A stretch of 64,000 bases of DNA from Flavobacteriaceae bacterium GSB9 (GCA_022749295.1 CP062007.1:2542001-2606000), one strand, 5' to 3'; shown: positions 9,490-17,306, numbered from the stretch's first letter. Notes: generated by a model from the sequence alone, not told the origin. Numbers and translations are program-made.

Positions 9490-10038
9490 ATGGAATATTA
9501 CGCTTATATTAAATCTTTTCACCTCATATTTGTTATTACGTGGTTTGCAGGTTTGTTCTATATTCCGCGATTGTTTGTTTATCAAATTGAAGCCTTTCAT
9601 AAACCATCGCCCGAAAAAGAAATTTTAGGTAAGCAGCTTAAACTTATGGCCAAACGCTTATGGTATATTATTACCTGGCCATCGGCTATACTCGCTACTG
9701 TTTTTGCTATTTGGTTGCTGATTTTACAGCCTTATTGGCTGCAACAACCTTGGATGCATGTAAAACTAACTTTCGTGGTCTTACTTTTTATTTACCACTT
9801 AAAAACGCATCAATACTTTAAACAGTTACAAAATGATGTTGTAAAAAAATCTTCCAGTTTTATGCGTATCTGGAACGAGGGCGCTACATTTATACTGTTT
9901 GCTGTAGTTTTCTTGGTAGTTTTAAAAAGTGCCATAAATTGGGTTTGGGGCGTTATAGGTATTTTTGTTTTGGGAATTCTTATTATGCTCGGGTTTAAAA
10001 TTTACAAAAATATTCGGGAGAAAAACCCCGATGCCTAA
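9490..10038 (+). CDS. hemJ: HemJ-type protoporphyrinogen IX oxidase (CopD-like membrane protein)
   Basis: 182 aa, an integral membrane protein with four predicted helices. The first helix carries the invariant histidine in KSFHLIFVITWFAGLFYIPR, and the conserved lysine is in MHVKLTF in the third. HemJ oxidises protoporphyrinogen IX to protoporphyrin IX in bacteria lacking HemG and HemY. It is the third gene of the operon and makes the substrate of HemH, so the operon covers the last two heme steps. The C-terminal helix plus a short charged tail extend slightly beyond the core. Confidence 0.9.
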   Translation: MEYYAYIKSFHLIFVITWFAGLFYIPRLFVYQIEAFHKPSPEKEILGKQLKLMAKRLWYIITWPSAILATVFAIWLLILQPYWLQQPWMHVKLTFVVLLFIYHLKTHQYFKQLQNDVVKKSSSFMRIWNEGATFILFAVVFLVVLKSAINWVWGVIGIFVLGILIMLGFKIYKNIREKNPDA

Positions 10039-10169
10039 AGTTACTTGGGTGTTGCGAAATCAACTGCTTAAACAAATTCAAGTGAAGGTTTAAAAAGGAG
10101 AATTAATTTTAAATAGGTCTTAGGCCGTTTGGTTTGATTATTGCTATCTTTAAAGCATCATATTTCCAA

Positions 10170-11654
10170 ATGAAACTAAAAAAACTGTCCTTACGCACCC
10201 GTATATTTTTGGCCATGATTCTTTTGGTGTTGTTGGCCTCCATTCTTATTTCGGTGGTTTCCATTTATCAATATCGCGAACAGAGTCAAGATTATCATAA
10301 AGGCCGTTTAGAGCGTAAAGAAGGCAGTGTTCAGGCCCATATAAAACGCGTTTTGACGGGCAGGCAGAACACCTGGGAAGTAAAAACAGAAAACATTCCA
10401 TACATCTTTAAGGAAGAGGTTTATAATATTGCAGATATTCATAAACTACAAATCAATATTTACGATTTAGAAGGCAGCTTGCTAATAACATCAAAAGCCG
10501 GTTTGCAAATCAATGCCGTAGATAAATGTATAGATACCAATATTTTAAACGCTATAAATAATACCGTAGAGTTTAATAATGACGTTGAAATAGCCCGACA
10601 CCGTTATGTGGACAAACGCAAGGAAAATGGTGAAATTTTTCAGTCGTCGTACACCTTTATTTTAGATCAAAAGTCGAAACCACTAGCCATTTTAAACATT
10701 CCGTATTTAGAAAAAGACGATTTTTTGGATAAAGAGCTTGAAGAGTTTTTAACCCGAATTGGTTATGCTTTTGCCTTGGTGCTGCTCATGGCTATTGCCA
10801 TTGCTTTTTTATTGTCTAAATACATAACCAAATCGTTAAAGGCGATAAGCGATAAGATTAACACCACCCGACTTGAAAAGCGGAACGAAAAAATTGAAGT
10901 AAATGATACTAGTGAAGAGATTACAACTTTAGTAAACTCGTACAATAGTATGATTGATGAGTTAGAGGAAAGTGCAATACAATTGGCACGCAGTGAGCGT
11001 GAACAGGCATGGCGCGAAATGGCCAAACAGGTAGCCCACGAAATTAAAAACCCCTTAACGCCCATGCGGTTGACCGTTCAGAATTTCCAACGGAAATTTG
11101 ATCCCAATAATGAAAATATCCATACCAAATTAGACGAATACAGTAAAACGCTCATTCAGCAAATTGATACGATGAGCGCCATTGCATCGGCGTTTTCAAA
11201 TTTTGCCAAAATGCCGGCTCAGCAAAGCGAAACGCTAAACGTGGTGAAAATCGTTAAATTGGCTTTGGATATTTTCAATGAAGGCTATATTGTTTTTAGT
11301 GCCGATGCCGAAGAAATCATTGCAAAACTAGATCGGTCACAACTCATTCGTGTGGTAACCAATCTGGTGAAAAATGCCATTCAGGCCATTCCTGATACGA
11401 AAGACCCAAAAATAGAAGTCCATGTGGGAGCAACTGAAAACCATGCCATAATTACTGTTAGCGATAACGGCATGGGCGTTTCTGAGGAAAACAAAGACAA
11501 GGTTTTCGAACCTAAGTTTACCACAAAAAGTAGCGGAATGGGCTTAGGTCTGGCTATGGTAAAAAACATTGTAGAAACTTATAACGGAAGCATTTCGTTT
11601 GAAACGGAAAAAGGAAAAGGCACCACTTTTACGGTAAAATTTCCAAGAGCATAA
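10170..11654 (+). CDS. Sensor histidine kinase (NtrY-like)
   Basis: 494 aa from the ATG at 10170 (MKLKKLSLRTRIF), chosen because it begins directly with the positively charged end of the first membrane helix. Two membrane segments (about residues 10-35 and 200-220) flank a periplasmic sensor domain. A HAMP linker follows, then the H-box AHEIKNPLTPM, the N-box NLVKNAIQAI, DNGMGV and the G2 box GMGLGLAM. The REQAWREMAKQVAHEIKNPL segment resembles the NtrY group. No response-regulator gene is adjacent. The stimulus is unknown; proximity to the heme operon (131 bp after hemJ) is not evidence of function. Confidence 0.92.
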   Translation: MKLKKLSLRTRIFLAMILLVLLASILISVVSIYQYREQSQDYHKGRLERKEGSVQAHIKRVLTGRQNTWEVKTENIPYIFKEEVYNIADIHKLQINIYDLEGSLLITSKAGLQINAVDKCIDTNILNAINNTVEFNNDVEIARHRYVDKRKENGEIFQSSYTFILDQKSKPLAILNIPYLEKDDFLDKELEEFLTRIGYAFALVLLMAIAIAFLLSKYITKSLKAISDKINTTRLEKRNEKIEVNDTSEEITTLVNSYNSMIDELEESAIQLARSEREQAWREMAKQVAHEIKNPLTPMRLTVQNFQRKFDPNNENIHTKLDEYSKTLIQQIDTMSAIASAFSNFAKMPAQQSETLNVVKIVKLALDIFNEGYIVFSADAEEIIAKLDRSQLIRVVTNLVKNAIQAIPDTKDPKIEVHVGATENHAIITVSDNGMGVSEENKDKVFEPKFTTKSSGMGLGLAMVKNIVETYNGSISFETEKGKGTTFTVKFPRA

Positions 11655-11660
11655 ATAATG

Positions 11661-11745
11661 CTACCCTGAACTGTTTTCAATGTCACTTTAAAAGGAGTTG
11701 ATTATAAAAAGCATTATGGGATGCTGAAACAAGTTCAGCATGACG
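11661..11745. repeat. Candidate dispersed palindromic repeat
   Basis: Between the kinase and crotonase genes the sequence holds CCTGAACTG...TTTCA near its left end and GATGCTGAAACAAGTTCAGC followed by ATGACG near its right end. TGCTGAAACAAGTTCAGCA is itself an inverted repeat. The outline resembles the GTCA/TGAC-bounded intergenic repeats seen in many Flavobacteriaceae. Only one copy of this exact form is in the window, so genome-wide repetition is from recall. Confidence 0.45.
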
Positions 11746-11791
11746 GCGATTTTAGGGAAACCACTTAATTTGAATCTTAAAAAATCAAACC

Positions 11792-12574
11792 ATGAGTTAC
11801 AATAATATTTTATCCGAACAAAACAATGGTATATCAACCATTACCATAAATCGGCCAAAAAAACTAAATGCACTTAATCAAGAAACTATTAAAGAGCTTC
11901 ATGAGGCATTTAAAGCGGCTGATGAAGACAAAACCACAAACGTTATACTGGTCACCGGAAGCGGTGAAAAAGCATTTGTAGCTGGCGCCGATATCAGCGA
12001 ATTTGCCAATTATAATGTTAGCCAAGGAAAAAAATTGGCGGCCAATGGCCAAAACATATTATTCGATTTTGTAGAAAATCTATCCACACCTGTTATTGCG
12101 GCCGTAAACGGTTTTGCATTGGGCGGCGGACTGGAGTTGGCTATGGCCTGCCATTTTAGGGTGGCCAGCGATAATGCCAAAATGGGGTTGCCCGAAGTAT
12201 CGTTGGGCGTTATCCCTGGGTATGGTGGCACGCAACGTTTGCCACAACTTATTGGTAAGGGCCGTGCTATGGAACTCATTATGACGGCTGGTATGATAGA
12301 TGCCCATAAAGCACTAAACTACGGTTTGGTAAACCATGTAACGACACAAGAGGAGTTACTGCCGCTTTGCCAAAAAATAGCAGGTAAAATTTTAAATAAT
12401 TCTTCAGTGGCCATTAGAGCCGCTATTAACGCCATAAATGCCAATTATAAAGATGGTGTAAACGGTTTTGATGAAGAAATTAATGCCTTTGGCAGTTGTT
12501 TTGGTACTGAAGATTTTACCGAGGGTACTACCGCGTTTTTAGAAAAACGAAAGGCCGATTTTCCTGGGAAGTAG
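11792..12574 (+). CDS. Enoyl-CoA hydratase (crotonase family)
   Basis: 260 aa, full family length. It hydrates 2-enoyl-CoA to 3-hydroxyacyl-CoA in fatty-acid or amino-acid degradation. The oxyanion-hole segment is AGADISEF (residues 65-72), and the two catalytic glutamates are in GGGLELAM (Glu115) and GLPEVSLG (Glu135), followed by the typical IPGYGGTQRLP. It stands alone on the plus strand, with a repeat-like element on each side. Which acyl-CoA it uses cannot be read from the sequence. Confidence 0.94.
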   Translation: MSYNNILSEQNNGISTITINRPKKLNALNQETIKELHEAFKAADEDKTTNVILVTGSGEKAFVAGADISEFANYNVSQGKKLAANGQNILFDFVENLSTPVIAAVNGFALGGGLELAMACHFRVASDNAKMGLPEVSLGVIPGYGGTQRLPQLIGKGRAMELIMTAGMIDAHKALNYGLVNHVTTQEELLPLCQKIAGKILNNSSVAIRAAINAINANYKDGVNGFDEEINAFGSCFGTEDFTEGTTAFLEKRKADFPGK

Positions 12575-12579
12575 GTCTT

Positions 12580-12735
12580 TTTGTGGAATGTTCGTTTAAC
12601 AGGTTGGGCTATGGTTTCATTGAGAAAAATCTGCGAGGATCTTTTTCCGCCGTAGCAGAAAGATAGCAAAATGCGGTGAATTCCGTTTAGGAATTCAACC
12701 GCAATGAATTATAGCCATCTTTGTTGTACACTGGC
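12580..12735. repeat. Hairpin-containing intergenic element beside the TAC cassette
   Basis: The element contains a near-perfect inverted repeat, TGCGGTGAATTCC (12672-12684) pairing with GGAATTCAACCGCA (12690-12703, one bulged A). A second pair, TCTGC/GCAGA, lies in 12630-12659. It is non-coding and resembles sequence I associate with repeated intergenic elements near accessory genes in Flavobacteriaceae. It may be a dispersed repeat marking the edge of an insertion, or a bidirectional terminator between the convergent crotonase and TAC genes. Confidence 0.4.
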
Positions 12736-12745
12736 TTTTAAAATT

Positions 12746-13180
12746 TTAGAATTTGAAAATTACGTCTTCTTCAAGCATGTTATTTACATCAATAGTAGGT
12801 AGAAGAAATTCGTTAAATGGTGTTCCTTCTGTTTTTGAATGTAAAATCCCCCTTGCAGAACCAATTGTCAAAACTGCGAAATGAACAGCAAGACCTTTTG
12901 CTACTAAATATGTATCATCATCTTGTTTCACTTTATTTAAAAAATCATCTTTCTCAATCTCAAATAATGCCTGTACTTCAAGTATTAAAAAAGGTTGATC
13001 TTTCTTTTTTTCAAACGAAAAACGAGTATTGCAAGTCACTACATGGTCGTCAATGTCCAAACCAAATCCCAGTCCTGTCATTAGATTTGTTTCCCCAGTT
13101 TTTTTATACGCTTTGTCTATTATTGCGAAAGATAAAGTTCGAAGACCTGTGAAAGCAAAACCTAGTTTATTGTAAGTCAT
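12746..13180 (-). CDS. SecB-like chaperone of a putative toxin-antitoxin-chaperone system
   Basis: 144 aa. The pattern fits the SecB fold: strands with FSFEKKKDQPFLILEVQALFEI, then a helix AVHFAVLTIGSARGILHSK and the closing EFLLPTIDVNNM, comparable to the SecB order of inner-strand motif, helix with an (S/A)RG turn, and (L/A)P(P/x)(V/I)N tail. SecB and SecB-like proteins hold unfolded clients, and the TAC subgroup stabilises a specific antitoxin. It is the last of three genes, starting 8 bp after the antitoxin stop. Assignment is from pattern reading only; a structure or profile search would settle it. Confidence 0.6.
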   Translation of the reverse strand: MTYNKLGFAFTGLRTLSFAIIDKAYKKTGETNLMTGLGFGLDIDDHVVTCNTRFSFEKKKDQPFLILEVQALFEIEKDDFLNKVKQDDDTYLVAKGLAVHFAVLTIGSARGILHSKTEGTPFNEFLLPTIDVNNMLEEDVIFKF

Positions 13181-13188
13181 TGTTTTCG

Positions 13189-13656
13189 TTATATTTGATT
13201 AGCTGTATAGGTATATAAATCCAAGTTTTCCATACTAGTATTCAAAACTGCATTCTGTTTATTTATTATTTTTGATGTTATATTTTCTTCTATAACTTTA
13301 TGTTTACGTTTATGTACAATTTGCATTGAATAATGTACGATTGAGGAATGAGAACTTTTGATTTCTCTTATTTTTGGGGCCGGAATATTAACTTCTAATG
13401 CATCAGCAATTTTATCTAATGTTTCAAAAGTTAGATTAGCTTTTGCTCGTAATATTTTATTCACCTGTTGAGCACTTACTCCCATTTTATTTGCTAAATC
13501 TGTTTGTTTAATATTATGCAAATCCATATAATCCATTAGCTCTAAAGCAAATGCCTGTGCTCTTGTAATATTTCTTCTATTATTACGGTCTTGTTTAGCT
13601 CTAGTTTTCCACTGCGTAGCAGTTTTGGTAATTATTTTATTTAGGTTTTCTCCCAT
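13189..13656 (-). CDS. Xre-type HTH protein, putative antitoxin with C-terminal extension
   Basis: 155 aa. Residues about 38-95 form a helix-turn-helix of the Xre/Cro type: FALELMDYM, then IKQTDLANKMGVSAQQVNKI and LTFETLDKIADALEV. The basic N-terminus (WKTRAKQDRNNRRNITRA) precedes it. The last 60 residues are not part of the HTH; they end in a hydrophobic and aromatic stretch, NLDLYTYTANQI. In HigA-type antitoxins of TAC systems a comparable tail (the chaperone-addiction region) is what SecB recognises. It starts 1 bp after the upstream gene's stop. It probably also represses the operon. Confidence 0.65.
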   Translation of the reverse strand: MGENLNKIITKTATQWKTRAKQDRNNRRNITRAQAFALELMDYMDLHNIKQTDLANKMGVSAQQVNKILRAKANLTFETLDKIADALEVNIPAPKIREIKSSHSSIVHYSMQIVHKRKHKVIEENITSKIINKQNAVLNTSMENLDLYTYTANQI

Positions 13657-13657
13657 T

Positions 13658-14227
13658 TTATAGTTCTGTAGCGTCAGTTATATTTTCTTGTTTTAACCAG
13701 TCTTTCAAATAATTCATTTTATCTAATTCTAATTCTAAGACTTTAGTGTCATGCATTTTGTCAACTAATTTGATACCTGCTCCTGTTATGATAATTGCAT
13801 TATTACCAACAAGAACTCCATATAGTCGCAATAAGGAACCTTTTTCATAAGTATACATTTTTCGTCTTCCAGGGTCATCGTATTTTTCAGTTTTTGATAG
13901 TTCTTTAAATTCATCAAATAAAAGCTCGAAACAATCACCATTCTGTGAATCTTCGCATATTTCATCTAATTTGTCAAACAAATCTGCAGCTTCTTGAAGT
14001 ACATCGGTTGCTAAAAATGTTAAGTTATGATGTTTAAATGCACCTTTCTTCCATCCTGACTTGGTAGATTTGATGAAATTCCGTACAAATAATGGATCTT
14101 GAAGTTGATCTTGTATTTTATCCAATTCTGTTTCATACTCCTCGGGTGTTTGATAAAAAGGACAATTAACAAAGTTTGCTAGATACACACCTTGATATTG
14201 TTTGTCAAATGTACGGAATATTTTCAT
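13658..14227 (-). CDS. Unrecognised protein, putative toxin of the TAC cassette
   Basis: 189 aa, first gene of the cassette. I do not recognise the family with certainty. The last 70 residues (KMYTYEKGSLLRLYGVLVGN, then AIIITGAGIKL and a final charged helix) have the order 'basic strand, LR-strand, hydrophobic strand ending in gG.K' seen in RelE/HigB-type mRNA interferases. The N-terminal 120 residues are helical and acidic and are longer than in classical HigB. Position upstream of an Xre antitoxin matches higBA order. It could instead be a regulator-linked protein of other function. Confidence 0.5.
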   Translation of the reverse strand: MKIFRTFDKQYQGVYLANFVNCPFYQTPEEYETELDKIQDQLQDPLFVRNFIKSTKSGWKKGAFKHHNLTFLATDVLQEAADLFDKLDEICEDSQNGDCFELLFDEFKELSKTEKYDDPGRRKMYTYEKGSLLRLYGVLVGNNAIIITGAGIKLVDKMHDTKVLELELDKMNYLKDWLKQENITDATEL

Positions 14228-14233
14228 AAAATC

Positions 14234-14287
14234 AACCTGTAGGTTTATTTTTGTAGCAAAATTAACATTTTAAAGGACATTTGACCT
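14234..14287 (-). promoter_or_regulatory. Promoter and two candidate operators of the TAC cassette
   Basis: On the minus strand TAATTTTG (14257-14264) matches the TAnnTTTG -7 box. An inverted repeat AACCT-GT-AGGTT (14234-14245) lies between it and the start codon. A second, imperfect one (AGGACA-TT-TGACCT, 14274-14287) lies just upstream of the box. Two such sites bracketing the promoter are what an autorepressing HTH antitoxin would use. Binding is inferred. Confidence 0.45.
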
Positions 14288-14538
14288 ATGGATTATTAAA
14301 AATTATCAACATAACATTTTATGCTTTTTAAGCAAAAAAAAATGACTTTAGAATCAATATAGTTAGTTTTTTAGCTTGTGTACAACTTTAAGGATATCCG
14401 TCGTTAAACGAAGATAGTTGAAAATTTCTACAAAATCAAGTTGTTAATAACCCATTCGCGTTTTAACAGTTTTTGGTTTGAATTATATGTAATTTTAAAG
14501 AACTATACCACACATAAAAACCCAAATATTCATTAAAA
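14288..14538. other. AT-rich intergenic spacer
   Basis: The spacer separates the divergent TAC cassette from the radical SAM gene. It is very AT-rich with several A and T runs. I see no open frame, repeat or strong hairpin. A TAATTTTA close to the radical SAM start is one base away from a TAnnTTTG box. Confidence 0.4.
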
Positions 14539-15612
14539 ATGAACTCCAAATCTATTATAAGAGGTCGAGGAGCACAACGAAATGTGCCCAATCGTTTTTT
14601 TGAGCATAGCCATGTAACTCGCGACGATTTTTTGGAATATTGCCAAAAGGAAGGCGAAGCGGCCAATAGTAATAAAACATTGTATTTAGAAACTTTTCCA
14701 AAAACCATTGTCAATAAGGTAGAAAGCCCCGATGTGGGCATGATGTATTCCATGAATGTCTATCAAGGTTGCGAGCATGGCTGTATTTATTGCTATGCCC
14801 GAAACACGCATGAATATTGGGGTTATGGAGCAGGTTTGGATTTTGAACGCCGTATTTTGGTAAAAAAAGATGCCCCAAAATTATTGGAAACCCAACTGAA
14901 GAAGAAAAACTGGAAAGCTCAACCCATTGTGATGTCTGGCAACACCGATTGCTACCAGCCTGCCGAAAAGCACTTTGAAATTACCCGTAAATGTCTGGAA
15001 GTGTTTTTAAAGTATAAGCATCCAGTGGGTATTATCACCAAAAACGCTTTGATTTTACGCGATTTAGAACTTTTAAAGGCCTTGGCAAAAGATAATCTGG
15101 TTGGAGTTAATATTTCCATTACATCGCTTTCTGAGGATACGCGCCGTATTTTAGAACCGCGAACGGCTACTATAAAAAAACGCTTGGAAACCTTAAAAAC
15201 CTTGAGCGAACATGGTATTCCAGTTAATGTAATGTTGGCACCCATTATTCCATCGATTAACAGTCACGAAATACTGCCATTGGCTAAAATTGTCGCCGAA
15301 CATGGGGCTTTATCAATCGGACATACCATTGTGCGTTTAAACGGTGCCATTGGCGAAATATTTACAGATTGGATTTATAAAACGATGCCCGATAGAGCCG
15401 ATAAAGTGTTACACCAAATAGAAAGTTGTCATGGTGGAAGCCTAAACGACTCACGTTACGATACCCGAATGCGTGGCGAGGGCAAAATAGCAGAACAAAT
15501 AAACAACTTGATAAAATTGGCCAAGCAAAAATATTTTAGAGATAAGGGTTTTCCAAAACTAAATACCGATTTGCACGAGCAGTACAAAGATGGTCAACTT
15601 AAATTGTTTTAA
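14539..15612 (+). CDS. PA0069-family radical SAM protein
   Basis: 357 aa. The radical SAM cluster motif is CEHGCIYC (Cys78, Cys82, Cys85; CxxxCxxC), preceded by the family signature SMNVYQGC. The N-terminus RGRGAQRNVPNRF and the segment PIVMSGNTDCYQPAEK are typical of the PA0069 group, which is related to spore photoproduct lyase. The chemistry of the group is not established. It carries a [4Fe-4S] cluster and cleaves S-adenosylmethionine in the cytoplasm. It stands alone on the plus strand. Confidence 0.9.
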   Translation: MNSKSIIRGRGAQRNVPNRFFEHSHVTRDDFLEYCQKEGEAANSNKTLYLETFPKTIVNKVESPDVGMMYSMNVYQGCEHGCIYCYARNTHEYWGYGAGLDFERRILVKKDAPKLLETQLKKKNWKAQPIVMSGNTDCYQPAEKHFEITRKCLEVFLKYKHPVGIITKNALILRDLELLKALAKDNLVGVNISITSLSEDTRRILEPRTATIKKRLETLKTLSEHGIPVNVMLAPIIPSINSHEILPLAKIVAEHGALSIGHTIVRLNGAIGEIFTDWIYKTMPDRADKVLHQIESCHGGSLNDSRYDTRMRGEGKIAEQINNLIKLAKQKYFRDKGFPKLNTDLHEQYKDGQLKLF

Positions 15613-15614
15613 AT

Positions 15615-15640
15615 AAAAAAAGCGGGCCATTTGGCCCGCT
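15615..15640 (-). terminator. Rho-independent terminator (minus strand)
   Basis: AGCGGGCC-ATTT-GGCCCGCT forms a perfect 8-bp GC-rich stem (15621-15640). The A-run at 15615-15621 gives a U-tail only on the minus strand, so it ends transcription of the secreted-protein gene at 15675, not of the radical SAM gene. Confidence 0.85.
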
Positions 15641-15674
15641 CATCAAGTTAAATTTGAGTTAGTTAGGATTTGGT

Positions 15675-16283
15675 TTAACTTCTAATAATTTTGGTAAATA
15701 CTCTACCTTCGGTTTTGTAAACTAATTTATAATCTACTTTATTAATCCCGGTTAATTTAAACAGACGTTCTATGTTCTCGGTGTTTTTAATGGTTTCAGA
15801 GTACATAAGCTCATAGTTTCCGTCGGTTCCTGAATAAACTTCAATATCCATCGGTGCCTTTTCAAGCGATAATTTTGTAACGAATACTAAATCACCTTTT
15901 ACTCGGGTTACAGGTTTAAAAAATGTTTTTTCAAGTTCCTTTTTAAACGATACTTCGCTCGCTTTAACGGTAAACGGTATGGTAGAAATCTCTACGTCTT
16001 TGTTTAACTCAAAAAGATAAGCTCCATTAGGAAGCGATGTTAAATCGAAACCTTTGGTAAATACACCTGTGGTTTGGATAGCTTCTTTATATAATATCAT
16101 ACCATTTTCATCTTTGATAGATAGCAGGTCGCCCTCGTTAACATTAACTAAGGTTACCGACGTTCGTTCTGCACCATTTACAATACTGAAAAATGATGCT
16201 TTGTCATTTGCGAAACTTGCCAAGGTAGCCATCATGGTTACCATCAAGATTCCTTTTTTGGTGTTTCTGATTACGTTTTTCAT
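15675..16283 (-). CDS. Secreted hypothetical protein, paralogue 1
   Basis: 202 aa with a signal peptide (MKNVIRNTKKGILMVTMMATLASFA). The mature part is strand-rich: VTLVNVNEGDLLSIKDENG, then ILYKEAIQTTG, FDLTSLPNGAYLFEL, and a C-terminal YKLVYKTEGRVFTKII. The 'G.YLFEL' and 'G....F.LT.LP.G' pattern resembles short beta-sandwich domains of Bacteroidetes exported proteins (DUF3244 or sorting-domain-like), but I cannot assign a family. It has a paralogue at 16707-17306 with the same architecture; the signal-peptide region is nearly identical while the mature parts have diverged. It has its own promoter and terminator. Confidence 0.8.
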   Translation of the reverse strand: MKNVIRNTKKGILMVTMMATLASFANDKASFFSIVNGAERTSVTLVNVNEGDLLSIKDENGMILYKEAIQTTGVFTKGFDLTSLPNGAYLFELNKDVEISTIPFTVKASEVSFKKELEKTFFKPVTRVKGDLVFVTKLSLEKAPMDIEVYSGTDGNYELMYSETIKNTENIERLFKLTGINKVDYKLVYKTEGRVFTKIIRS

Positions 16284-16311
16284 AATTTGAGGTTTTTAAC
16301 GTTCAACACTT

Positions 16312-16381
16312 CAAAGGTATAGGATAAAAAGAGTTTGTAAAACATTGAAATTGATGTATTTATGTGTTATTTTACCCGTTG
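16312..16381 (-). promoter_or_regulatory. Promoter and upstream box, secreted protein 1
   Basis: On the minus strand TACCTTTG (16312-16319) is a TAnnTTTG box 28 bp upstream of the start. A 24-bp sequence at 16358-16381, separated from it by 38 bp, matches 18 of 24 positions of the box found at the same distance in unit 3 (17864-17887). Confidence 0.55.
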
Positions 16382-16644
16382 TTTTTACATCAATTTTATG
16401 TTAAATCAATATAGAATATTAGTGTGTTAATTATGTGTAATTTAGAGGTTTGCCAATTGAAATTTTAAGTGAGAGCTTTAGGTTTTATTTTTTGTGTTCT
16501 ACCTGGAATGGATAAGTACAACAGTTGTATTGTAAACAAGGAAAACAAAATGAAAGAAAAGAAGGCGTTTAGTTAAAACGACTTTCAATTTATAGTGTTT
16601 TTGAACCAAAGCGCTCAATAAGAAAAATGAAGAAAGTTTGGGCA
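16382..16644. other. Non-coding spacer between the two secreted-protein genes
   Basis: Beyond the promoter of copy 1 and the terminator of copy 2 I see no gene here. It is AT-rich with several short homopolymer runs and no convincing open frame or strong hairpin. Confidence 0.4.
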
Positions 16645-16674
16645 AAGAAAAAGCGGGCCACCACAGCCCGCTTT
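16645..16674 (-). terminator. Rho-independent terminator (minus strand)
   Basis: AAAGCGGGC (16650-16658) pairs with GCCCGCTTT (16666-16674) around a 7-nt loop, with an A-rich stretch giving a U-tail on the minus strand. It ends paralogue 2. A copy with identical stem and flank occurs at 17606-17632. Confidence 0.8.
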
Positions 16675-16706
16675 ACCAACTAAACTAAACTAAATAAGAC
16701 ATTAAA

Positions 16707-17306
16707 CTAATTATTAATGAATTTCGTGTACGTTCTGTTATCAGAACTTATTTCTATTTTATAATTACCGCCTTTTTCAAGTTTGTACGCTTTTTCAATG
16801 GATCTGGTGTTTTCAACAACATCAGAATACATTAAGCTATACTCGCTATTATAGTCGGCGTAAATTTTAATTTTTAAAGGCTCTAAGTTTGGAGCAAGCT
16901 TTGTTATAAGTACCGTGCCATCTTTTTGTCTGATGTAAGGCTTAAAAACCGAAGTTTTACCTTCTTTATGGAAGAGCACCTTTTTCGACTTAACGGTAAA
17001 CGGAATAATCTTGATTTCTATAAACTTATCAACTTCAAAGAAATAATCACCATCCGGAAGAGCTGTAAGGTTAAACCCTTTTTTGTAAACTCCTTCAGAT
17101 TCAATAGTCTCTTTATAAAGAATAACGCCGTTATAATCTTTTATAGTTAATAAATCTCCAACTTTTACATTATTTAATACAAGTGCCGTTTTGTTAACGT
17201 TGCCTATTAGTTCTGCGTTAAAATTTTCGTTTGCGAAACTTGCCAAGGTAGCCATCATGGTTACCATCAAGATTCCTTTTTTGGTGTTTTTCATTACGTT
17301 TTTCAT
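16707..17306 (-). CDS. Secreted hypothetical protein, paralogue 2
   Basis: 199 aa, a tandem paralogue of the product at 15675-16283. The signal peptide (MKNVMKNTKKGILMVTMMATLASFA) is almost the same as in copy 1. The mature chain keeps the landmarks VLNNVKVGDLLTIKDYNG, ILYKETIESEG, FNLTALPDGDYFFEV and a C-terminal TYTKFINN. Function is unknown; it is a predicted exported beta-rich protein. It carries its own TAnnTTTG promoter and terminator, so the two paralogues are separate transcription units. Confidence 0.8.
   Translation of the reverse strand: MKNVMKNTKKGILMVTMMATLASFANENFNAELIGNVNKTALVLNNVKVGDLLTIKDYNGVILYKETIESEGVYKKGFNLTALPDGDYFFEVDKFIEIKIIPFTVKSKKVLFHKEGKTSVFKPYIRQKDGTVLITKLAPNLEPLKIKIYADYNSEYSLMYSDVVENTRSIEKAYKLEKGGNYKIEISSDNRTYTKFINN

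Noticed and set aside
12591-12610. GTTTAAC and GTTGGGC, resembling integron attC core sites
   Set aside because: They are only 2 bp apart and in the wrong arrangement for an attC site, with no long imperfect palindrome between and no integrase nearby.
15615-15640. Terminator of the radical SAM gene
   Set aside because: The U-tail exists only on the minus strand, so it serves the convergent secreted-protein gene.
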